Assembly (NCBI GenBank): GCA_959606905.1
Contig: CAUHML010000049.1
Coordinates: 1-22,737 of the forward strand
Length of the DNA: 22,737 nucleotides
DNA from: an uncultured Bacteroides sp.
Lineage (GTDB): Bacteria > Bacteroidota > Bacteroidia > Bacteroidales > Bacteroidaceae
Direction: 5' to 3'
The notes beneath the pieces were generated by a model. It did no database searches. It was not told the origin of the DNA and worked only from the letters and a program-made list of their open reading frames with translations. Shown piece after piece: positions 16,662-22,737 of this stretch. A program made the translations under genes and the position numbers. Within the stretch, counting starts at the first letter, position 1; each line of letters starts with the position of its first letter.

Positions 16662-18737
16662 TTATATTTTGTTACGCAGTTCTCTTAATAGTTTAAGCTT
16701 GGCTGGAATATTAAATTTACCATCTGCCGAGTCGCCGGCATACCAAGTTGAGAACACTCCTTCTTGGGTATCATATAGTGCATCACGCGCCTCTTCCAAT
16801 CGCCGGATAGCAATATCCAGGTTTTCTGCGCGCTTACTACTTTCTTTTTCTTTATAAGCAGAGACAAAATGATATAATGAATGGCTCAATGCTGCCATAT
16901 AATGACAAGGAGCAGCCAAATTATCCCTAAAAAAACGTTGGTCTTGCTTTGGCAAACGTTTTAAAAGATTCTCACAACGTTGAGAGACTTCCTCAAAACG
17001 CACAGCTGTCTTTTTCATACCTGCAATCAATGAATCAACTTGGTTATTGCCATCAATGCGGAATGAACGTCCGGGAACCCGTTCAAATCCTATGTCATAG
17101 AGCGGATTCGGAGAAAAATCGCTAAAACGTTTACCTATCTGATCGAAAACACGGGAATAACGCAAATCCTGGAATATAAACTGACGTTCCATTCCCGGAA
17201 ATTCAGACAGTTTCTGCTGCCAATAAGCATAGTAATAGTCGTGATAAAGCTTGGCTACTTCTTCAGCATATTTTTGTCCAAAATATTGAGAACAAAAATC
17301 AATCAAGAAAGAATCTGTATTATATGCTTGCATATCCCACATCATACGAGCATTAGCGGACATTTCCATCACAAACTCCCTTAAATTACCGGCATTAACC
17401 ACCGAAAAAGTTAGCGGACCGCGGGTATTCACATAACGATAATTGGCTTCCATTTTCCAAGGGCCTTCTGCAGGAGCCAGATGGGCGCCGGTTGAAGTAA
17501 ATTGGAGATTCATATAATAACCTAGCTTCACTTGTTTCGTCGTATCGAATGAGACCAAATCATCATAAGGATAATGATCTCTCCGTCCTGCAACAAAAGT
17601 CCAGAGCATATTTTTACCTGTTGGAGGTTGTAAATAACCTTTAGCCAACAAATCAGAAAGCTCATCATAAAAGGTCATTCGCACGAAAGGATCCTCTTCA
17701 CCGGTTGCTTTTTTTATCATAGCCAGCTGTATACGGATCATACGGTTAATAATATCTGCACGTTCCTTATCATCTTTCGGTGCATCAGAGAATGCGGCCC
17801 AAAAAGGTTGGTCATTTACACCACGAAAAGCAATCTGCCACAAGTTTTCCTGTTTGTTGCGACATACCGTCTCTATACTATATTGCCAAAACTCAATCAA
17901 AGCTTTCTCATTCGACAAAAGTAGCTCCGGTGGTTCGACGCCACGTACTTTTCGCCAATATCCTGCCCAATTCATTAAATTATTGTTGCAAGCAACATGA
18001 TGGTGAGAAGTTAGTACAAGTCCATATTTGCGTAATAAAGCAGCCTGACTATTCAGTTTATAATCAGGATAAGTAACCGTTGCCTCTAATTCTACCGTAT
18101 TCAGTTTTAACCGAAGCATCGTTTCAAGCCACAGCTCATCATTCTCTTTTGACAACCGCCTCCAAGGTTTGAACAAATCTGTATCATTAGGAAACCATGC
18201 GCGATACCTGACTTGTGGTGACTTCTTAAAATAGTCAAAGCTTGATTTTATCTCTACCTGTTTCTTATACTGTGGTTCCCACGAGCAAAAATACCATAAG
18301 GGCGGCACTCCTAAAAATAACTCGCTAAAAGTATAAATGGCATAAATAGCTCCACGCATATCCTTTCCATGAAGATAAATGCGCTTTTCTTCCGGGCTAC
18401 AATATACCCTGTGAGATTCAAAACCATCCAAAGGACGGATAAATCGTGACTGAAACAAAGGGGTATCCACCGCCTCATTTATAATAACAATATCGATTTG
18501 CTGTGTATCATCAGTATTCTGAAAGATTTCAGGTTTATAATGCATCACCTTCTCAAAATCTTTGCATAAAGTTTTTGCTGCCAATTTTACTGGCTCCATT
18601 TCGTTCTTGGATAGTAGAATCTTGAAATTTCCTTTCTGCAGCTTTAAAGAGGAATTTGTATCTATTGCCAGAGACGGGATGGAAACCCCAAATAAAGCAA
18701 TTAGATGTAATAAGAATAATCTGCTGTAGTTCTTCAT
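16662..18737 (-). CDS. Divergent GH115-like protein, probably secreted
   Basis: 691 residues from ATG at 18737. The longer frame opens with TTG at 18800, but a -7 box overlaps that codon, and the ATG begins a clean signal peptide (MKNYSRLFLLHLIALFG, ending PSLA). Numbering here is from this ATG. It aligns by eye with the canonical GH115 at the left end: RGAIYAIYTFSE with RGASYGLFSLSE, the YRAWFPNDTD segment with YRGVFLNDED, FRGVND with LRGLHD, TFYDELSDLL with TPYKEVLEIY (E359 equals E373), and VNAGNLREFVMEMS with ANCGDLKGAEMQVS. The WPDDN motif is replaced by WTFVAG, so a conserved Asn is missing. It ends with a helical region and appears to lack the family's C-terminal domain. Substrate may differ from glucuronoxylan, or it may be a binding or inactive paralogue. 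Own promoter predicted. Confidence 0.8.
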   Translation of the reverse strand: MKNYSRLFLLHLIALFGVSIPSLAIDTNSSLKLQKGNFKILLSKNEMEPVKLAAKTLCKDFEKVMHYKPEIFQNTDDTQQIDIVIINEAVDTPLFQSRFIRPLDGFESHRVYCSPEEKRIYLHGKDMRGAIYAIYTFSELFLGVPPLWYFCSWEPQYKKQVEIKSSFDYFKKSPQVRYRAWFPNDTDLFKPWRRLSKENDELWLETMLRLKLNTVELEATVTYPDYKLNSQAALLRKYGLVLTSHHHVACNNNLMNWAGYWRKVRGVEPPELLLSNEKALIEFWQYSIETVCRNKQENLWQIAFRGVNDQPFWAAFSDAPKDDKERADIINRMIRIQLAMIKKATGEEDPFVRMTFYDELSDLLAKGYLQPPTGKNMLWTFVAGRRDHYPYDDLVSFDTTKQVKLGYYMNLQFTSTGAHLAPAEGPWKMEANYRYVNTRGPLTFSVVNAGNLREFVMEMSANARMMWDMQAYNTDSFLIDFCSQYFGQKYAEEVAKLYHDYYYAYWQQKLSEFPGMERQFIFQDLRYSRVFDQIGKRFSDFSPNPLYDIGFERVPGRSFRIDGNNQVDSLIAGMKKTAVRFEEVSQRCENLLKRLPKQDQRFFRDNLAAPCHYMAALSHSLYHFVSAYKEKESSKRAENLDIAIRRLEEARDALYDTQEGVFSTWYAGDSADGKFNIPAKLKLLRELRNKI

Positions 18738-18797
18738 ACTTTTCACGGTTCTTTGTTGATTTAAGCCATTTACATTCTTCGTTAATCGAAGCATAGG

Positions 18798-18805
18798 CAA
18801 AATTA
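18798..18805 (-). promoter_or_regulatory. Predicted -7 box of the GH115-like gene
   Basis: The minus strand reads TAATTTTG, matching TAnnTTTG. It overlaps the TTG that opens the longer reading frame, so that TTG cannot be the start of a message made from here. Predicted transcription start is about 18791, giving a leader of about 54 nt to the ATG at 18737. No good -33 TTTG is visible. Confidence 0.5.
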
Positions 18806-18847
18806 GAAATTACCTACCGAAAAGTATAAGGTTACACCCGCTGTATA

Positions 18848-18927
18848 ATAAAAATATAGGATTTTACAACCCACATAGCACTATTAATCAATTATTTATC
18901 GTCCCATAACAAGGATAAAAATATAGG
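18848..18927. repeat. 13-bp direct repeat ATAAAAATATAGG, two copies
   Basis: Exact copies at 18848-18860 and 18915-18927, 67 bp apart, between the regulator stop and the GH115-like promoter. The second copy forms part of the terminator-like stem; the first has no hairpin partner. A 12-base match (CTATATTTTTAT) on the other strand lies directly upstream of the GH2 start at 20903-20914. AT-richness makes chance possible. Confidence 0.4.
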
Positions 18928-18945
18928 GATTCGCACATCCTTATA
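18917..18945 (-). terminator. Intrinsic terminator-like hairpin after the regulator
   Basis: On the minus strand TATAAGGAT pairs with ATCCCTATA (9 bp with one A-C mismatch, loop GTGCGA), followed at once by TTTTT. It begins 6 nt after the regulator stop codon. Shape and position fit a weak to moderate intrinsic terminator that separates the regulator from the GH115-like gene. Confidence 0.55.
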
Positions 18946-18950
18946 TAACC

Positions 18951-20579
18951 CTAAAGACCTATTTTTCTGACATCTTTTTCAAAATTTGCAGGATCAACTG
19001 CTTTATTTCGAGTGCGAACTCTATAATTATAAACTGTATTCACAGAATACCCCAAAATCTCCGAAATCTGTTCAGATTCTGTAATTCCCAACCGGATCAA
19101 GGCAAAAATACGCAAAGTAGAATTTAATGCACCTTTATTTTCCAGAACAAACTTATCATCTGGTTGAAGCAATGAATTGAAGCTCTCGACGAATGTCGGG
19201 AACAGAGACAAAAATGTCCGGTCAAAATCGGCAAATGCACTTTTCCTGTTAAAATCCGAATTCAGATTATGAATCATCGAGGAAAGAGAATCATACTGTT
19301 TGCTATCCAGTTTTTGCTGTCCTACTAATACAAAATTATCGAGCTGGTTGACCAGTTTAAAAGTAGCATCCAGATAATGTCCTATATAAGAGTTCTTAAT
19401 CCGGTTTGCTTCCGACAATTTCAAATTCAACTTTTCCAATAATTGGCGAGAACGTCGCAGATGCTTCATCTGCATCAAAATGTAAATGATAGCTATTATT
19501 AATACAACCGCAAAAACAGAACTTAAAATAAAACTATCTTGAAAAGTCTGCCGTTTAACCTGCTCTATACCCAGTTTTTCCCCAACAAAAACAGGGAATA
19601 ATGTTCCGATAACGTTAATCCTATGACGCGTTCCATAAAAAGTTGCGTCTTCAAAAGCCTCATTTATATATTCGGAAGCAAGATTCACATCATTTTTATA
19701 GTAGTATAGCATAGTCGCCAGTCCTCTCATAGACACTGATTCTTTTGTGGCACTACGGATATCATTTACAGCTGCCTTCACATAATAGTGAATAGCCTCA
19801 TCATTCAGTTCCAGTTTACGGTTGACATACGCCATCGTGGACAAAAGAACAGAAAGCGTTTCCGTATCAGTAGTATCACATAGTTCCAAAGAGCGTTGAT
19901 AAAGTTGTTTGGATTTAGCTAACTTATCTTCTTTCAGAGCTACTTTTCCTCTTACATAATAGATTGTCGACGAATCGGAAAGATAAGGCAAACTTTCCAT
20001 CAAAAGTTCATTCCCTATTTGGTTATACCTGGATGAAAACACATTATCCTTAGTATAATCTGCCAAATCGTGGTAAACACGTCCAAAGCTAATATAATAG
20101 TCTGACAAGACCTTTGCAGGCAGTACTTCTTTATCAATTCGAATAGAGGAAAGCGAATCGATAGCTTCTTTAAAAAAGCCTCCTCGCGCTAAAATATATC
20201 CCAATCGGGTTCTGGCATCTACTCTATATGCGGAGCTGTCTATATCATTAGCTATCCTACACAACTGGGTAGCATAATGAAAGGCCGAATCAAAAGAATA
20301 TAACTTAAATTCATTATACAAATCTACATTGACCTGAAACTTTTCTTCACATGTCATCCTGTTCGAATTAGTATTCAAGAAGTTCCGGATAGAATCTATA
20401 TCATTCAATTTCATTTGATTATACACATCTTTCTGTTGCAAAGCGAGTGACATTTGCCTAGCAACTTCCTCTCTATATTGAAATGGCTGTCCACTTGTAC
20501 AACCCATATAAAATATAGAAATAATAATAAAGAATATTATCCAAAAGTCCCAAACGTATTTTTGTCTATGTTCCTGCAT
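18951..20579 (-). CDS. Membrane-spanning TPR/DUF6377-type transcriptional regulator
   Basis: 542 residues from ATG at 20579. A TTG at 20606 opens a frame nine residues longer but would lie only about 6 nt from the predicted transcription start. The N-terminal hydrophobic stretch (about 11-27, WIIFFIIISIFYMGC) is a signal anchor or poor lipoprotein signal. TPR-like helical repeats fill about 40-310 (for example AFHYATQLCRIAND, AKSKQLYQRSLELC). A transmembrane helix lies at about 348-370 (SSVFAVVLIIAIIYILM), then a coiled coil, then a C-terminal helix-turn-helix at about 490-525 (IRLGITESEQISEILGYSVNTVYNYRVR). Such proteins are thought to sense in the periplasm and bind DNA in the cytoplasm. 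Divergent from GH2 and next to the operon, it is the likely PUL regulator. The target sites are not proven. Confidence 0.85.
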   Translation of the reverse strand: MQEHRQKYVWDFWIIFFIIISIFYMGCTSGQPFQYREEVARQMSLALQQKDVYNQMKLNDIDSIRNFLNTNSNRMTCEEKFQVNVDLYNEFKLYSFDSAFHYATQLCRIANDIDSSAYRVDARTRLGYILARGGFFKEAIDSLSSIRIDKEVLPAKVLSDYYISFGRVYHDLADYTKDNVFSSRYNQIGNELLMESLPYLSDSSTIYYVRGKVALKEDKLAKSKQLYQRSLELCDTTDTETLSVLLSTMAYVNRKLELNDEAIHYYVKAAVNDIRSATKESVSMRGLATMLYYYKNDVNLASEYINEAFEDATFYGTRHRINVIGTLFPVFVGEKLGIEQVKRQTFQDSFILSSVFAVVLIIAIIYILMQMKHLRRSRQLLEKLNLKLSEANRIKNSYIGHYLDATFKLVNQLDNFVLVGQQKLDSKQYDSLSSMIHNLNSDFNRKSAFADFDRTFLSLFPTFVESFNSLLQPDDKFVLENKGALNSTLRIFALIRLGITESEQISEILGYSVNTVYNYRVRTRNKAVDPANFEKDVRKIGL

Positions 20580-20618
20580 AAATATCAAATAAGAATAGAT
20601 TAACAATCATCGGTCATA

Positions 20619-20626
20619 CAAAAATA
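20619..20626 (-). promoter_or_regulatory. Predicted -7 box of the regulator gene
   Basis: The minus strand reads TATTTTTG, matching TAnnTTTG, with a near-match TTTC at the -33 position 19 bp upstream. The expected start is about 20612, which leaves about 33 nt before the ATG at 20579 and supports that start over the TTG at 20606. Confidence 0.55.
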
Positions 20627-20664
20627 TATAAAATCTCATATAAAAGAAACTTTTAAGACTATTA

Positions 20665-20672
20665 TATTTTTG
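20665..20672 (+). promoter_or_regulatory. Predicted -7 box of the GH2 gene
   Basis: TATTTTTG matches TAnnTTTG. No TTTG is present at the -33 position (AAAG there). The expected start is about 20679, giving an unusually long leader of about 238 nt to the GH2 ATG. Confidence 0.45.
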
Positions 20673-20799
20673 TATCCTGATATTACATTACAAAGGTGTA
20701 CATTATTTCCAATATCATATAAAAATAACGGTTCAATAAAGAATAAAAATCAGTCAATTCCCCTTTTATACCACCAAAAACTCTTTAATTTGATCAAAA

Positions 20800-20849
20800 A
20801 GAAGAGAATTTATTGTTTTTTGAACGGCAAATTTCCTTTATTCTCTTTT
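20800..20849 (+). other. Possible hairpin in the GH2 leader
   Basis: AAGAGAAT (20802-20809) can pair with ATTCTCTT (20840-20847), extended by a G-U and an A-U pair, around a 30-nt AU-rich loop. It would lie about 70 nt before the GH2 start codon. Pairing is weak and the function unknown. Confidence 0.25.
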
Positions 20850-20917
20850 AATTCCCCTTTCTTTGCAATATCCTTTTAATAGAATTTATATCTAATAACT
20901 AACTATATTTTTATACC

Positions 20918-22737
20918 ATGAACATGAAAAAGAATTTTCTAACAATGCTGCTTGCATTGGCTTTATGCAGTTCGACTTTTGCTCAATGGAAACCTGCCGG
21001 TGACAAAATCAAGACATCGTGGGGAGAACAGCTTGACCCTAAAAACGTATTGCCGGAATATCCGCGTCCTATCATGGAGCGCAACGACTGGAAAAACCTG
21101 AACGGGCTTTGGAAATATGCAATCACTCCCAAAGGTACTCCTGCACCTGCTGCTTACCAAGGCGACATTCTTGTTCCTTTTGCCGTAGAATCGTCTTTAT
21201 CAGGCGTAGGCAAAATGATAAACGAGAAAGAAGAACTGTGGTACCAACGTACTTTCGACGTTCCTTCTGCCTGGCGTGGTAAACAAATCCTGTTGCATTT
21301 CGGAGCAGTAGACTGGAAAGCAGAAGTTTGGGTGAATGATGTAAAAGTAGGTGAACACACAGGCGGATTTACTCCTTTCTATTTCGATATTACTTCTGTA
21401 CTTAATAAAGGAAATAATGACTTGGTAGTAAAAGTATGGGACCCTTCAGATCGTGGCGAACAACCCAGAGGAAAGCAAATAGCAAATCCTCATGGCATTT
21501 GGTACACTCCGGTTACAGGTATCTGGCAAACAGTGTGGTTGGAACCAGTAGCAACACAATACATCACTAATCTGAAAACTACTCCTGATATTGACAATAA
21601 TTCTGTTAAGGTAGAAGTTGCTGCCAATACAACTTCTGCAGATAAAGTAGAAGTAAAAGTATTCGATGGCAAGAACCTTGTAGCCAAAGGCGCAGCGTTG
21701 AACGGAGTACCTGTTGAACTGGCAATGCCGGCTAATGCTAAACTGTGGTCTCCGGACTCTCCTTTCCTCTACAATATGGAAGTGACTCTGTATAAAGACG
21801 GAAAAGCAATAGACCAGGTAAAGAGTTATACGGCTATGCGTAAATATTCTATCCGCAAAGGTCAGAATGGCATCACTCGCCTGCAATTGAACAACAAAGA
21901 CTATTTCCAGTTCGGTCCGCTCGACCAGGGATGGTGGCCTGACGGTTTGTATACTGCACCGACAGACGAAGCATTGGTTTATGACTTGAAGAAGACGAAA
22001 GATTTTGGCTACAACATGGTACGTAAGCACGTCAAAGTAGAACCTGCACGCTGGTACACTCATTGCGACCAATTAGGATTGATCGTATGGCAAGATATGC
22101 CGAACGGTGGTCCTAGCCCACAGTGGCAGGCACGCAACTACTTTAACGGCAGAGAAGTGATTCGTTCTGCTGCTTCGGAAGCTAACTATCGCAAAGAGTG
22201 GAAAGAAATCATCGACTGTCTGTATTCTTATCCGAGTATCGCCGTATGGGTTCCTTTCAATGAAGCATGGGGACAATTCAAGACTCCGGAAATCGTAGCA
22301 TGGACCAAAGAATACGATCCTAGCCGCCTGGTGAACCCTGCCAGTGGTGGTAATCACTATACTTGTGGCGATATTCTCGACCTTCACCACTATCCGGGCC
22401 CGAACATGTTCCTTTACGATCCGAGACGCGCTACCGTATTGGGTGAATATGGAGGTATCGGCTTGGTAGTAGAAGGAAACACTTGGGTGAATGACAAGAA
22501 AAACTGGGGTTATGTGAAGTTCAATACATCGGACGAAGTAACGAACGAATACATTAAGTATGGCAAACATCTGTTGGAATTGATCCAGAAAGGATTCTCT
22601 GCTGCCGTATATACCCAGACAACAGACGTAGAAGGTGAAATCAACGGTCTGATGACTTATGACCGTAAAGTTATCAAGATGAATGAAGCTAAAGTCAGAG
22701 AAATCAACCAACAGATCTGTAACTCTCTGAATAAATA
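20918..22737 (+). CDS. Secreted GH2 family glycosidase, beta-galactosidase-like
   Basis: 606 codons from ATG at 20918; the window ends with ta, two bases into what is most likely the stop codon, so the protein is probably complete. Signal peptide 1-22 (ends SSTFA before QWKP). Domains in order: jelly-roll sugar-binding domain about 50-212 (WYQRTFDVP, VWVNDVKVGEHTGGFTPF), Ig-like sandwich about 213-315, TIM barrel about 325-600. RKHVKVEP at 369-376 and WQDMPN at 391-396 are typical of this clade. Acid/base E449 (PFNEAWG) and nucleophile E510 (LGEYGG) are both present. GH2 enzymes cut beta-linked galactose, glucuronic acid, mannose or arabinose; the exact sugar cannot be told here. It would act in the periplasm on a side-chain sugar. 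Divergent from the regulator and probably co-controlled with it. Confidence 0.9.
   Translation, partial: MNMKKNFLTMLLALALCSSTFAQWKPAGDKIKTSWGEQLDPKNVLPEYPRPIMERNDWKNLNGLWKYAITPKGTPAPAAYQGDILVPFAVESSLSGVGKMINEKEELWYQRTFDVPSAWRGKQILLHFGAVDWKAEVWVNDVKVGEHTGGFTPFYFDITSVLNKGNNDLVVKVWDPSDRGEQPRGKQIANPHGIWYTPVTGIWQTVWLEPVATQYITNLKTTPDIDNNSVKVEVAANTTSADKVEVKVFDGKNLVAKGAALNGVPVELAMPANAKLWSPDSPFLYNMEVTLYKDGKAIDQVKSYTAMRKYSIRKGQNGITRLQLNNKDYFQFGPLDQGWWPDGLYTAPTDEALVYDLKKTKDFGYNMVRKHVKVEPARWYTHCDQLGLIVWQDMPNGGPSPQWQARNYFNGREVIRSAASEANYRKEWKEIIDCLYSYPSIAVWVPFNEAWGQFKTPEIVAWTKEYDPSRLVNPASGGNHYTCGDILDLHHYPGPNMFLYDPRRATVLGEYGGIGLVVEGNTWVNDKKNWGYVKFNTSDEVTNEYIKYGKHLLELIQKGFSAAVYTQTTDVEGEINGLMTYDRKVIKMNEAKVREINQQICNSLNK

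Larger units (their letters stand above)
20616..20675. repeat. 13-bp perfect inverted repeat carrying two divergent -7 boxes
   Basis: ATACAAAAATATA (20616-20628) is mirrored exactly by TATATTTTTGTAT (20663-20675), with 34 bp between. Each arm contains TATTTTTG reading outward, one toward the regulator and one toward GH2. A factor binding the middle could control both genes. Confidence 0.6.
20580..20917. other. Divergent regulatory region between regulator and GH2
   Basis: 338 bp, very AT-rich, with no coding frame. It holds two outward-facing -7 boxes in an inverted repeat at its left end and a long leader toward GH2 that contains no ATG before the GH2 start. A possible hairpin lies in the leader at 20800-20849. 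Confidence 0.6.

Noticed and set aside
18738..18800. TTG-initiated 21-residue extension of the GH115-like protein.
   Set aside because: The TTG overlaps a TAnnTTTG box and the extension would put about 20 polar residues before a normal signal peptide. The ATG at 18737 is preferred.
20580..20606. TTG-initiated nine-residue extension of the regulator.
   Set aside because: It would be nearly leaderless relative to the predicted transcription start near 20612; the ATG at 20579 is a better start.
20786..20792. TAATTTG in the GH2 leader as an alternative -7 box.
   Set aside because: Only one base lies between TA and TTTG instead of two, and no matching -33 element is present.
21446..22711. Two abutting minus-strand open frames (208 and 212 codons) covering much of the GH2 gene.
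   Set aside because: They lie wholly antisense to a gene with clear GH2 motifs, share one frame broken by a stop, and encode Cys/Phe/Arg-rich sequence without domains. They are shadows of codon bias.

Overview
The window reads as chromosomal DNA of a Bacteroides-type gut bacterium (order Bacteroidales). The evidence is tandem SusC/SusD outer-membrane pairs, lipoproteins with Bacteroidales-style acidic +2 regions, several TAnnTTTG promoter boxes with poor Shine-Dalgarno sequences, and a set of secreted glycoside hydrolases. I cannot name the species. The whole window is one polysaccharide utilization locus (PUL). It has no tRNA, rRNA, CRISPR array or transposase that I can see.

Layout, right to left, because most genes are on the minus strand. 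A GH2 enzyme (20918 to the right edge, plus strand) is divergent from a membrane-spanning TPR/DUF6377-type regulator (20579-18951, minus). Their 338-bp gap holds two mirror-image -7 boxes inside a 13-bp perfect inverted repeat. After a terminator-like hairpin comes a divergent GH115-like protein with its own -7 box (18737-16662). A strong hairpin follows, then an operator-like element and a -7 box in front of the main operon: SusC1 (13348-16512), SusD1 (11428-13335), a compact SusC2 (8632-11403), SusD2 (6838-8631), a DUF1735/DUF4361-type surface lipoprotein (5889-6809), a GH67-type alpha-glucuronidase (3717-5783), a sulfatase (1995-3560), and a canonical GH115 alpha-glucuronidase that runs off the left edge (1-1967).

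Working model. The C-D-C-D-lipoprotein order resembles the xylan utilization (xus) core of Prevotella and Bacteroides. GH67 and GH115 are the two classic families that remove (4-O-methyl)glucuronic acid from xylan or xylo-oligosaccharides. The locus therefore most likely imports and trims a glucuronic-acid-decorated xylan or related glycan, with the GH2 enzyme taking off another side-chain sugar. Three things do not fit plain wood glucuronoxylan: the sulfatase, the absence of any endo-xylanase where xus loci usually carry a GH10 gene, and the divergence of one GH115 and of the GH67. The target may be a modified or sulfated glucuronoxylan, or oligosaccharides released by other organisms.

Three coding starts were moved inward from TTG to ATG codons (regulator, GH115-like, SusC2), because the ATG gives a proper signal peptide or fits the promoter position.
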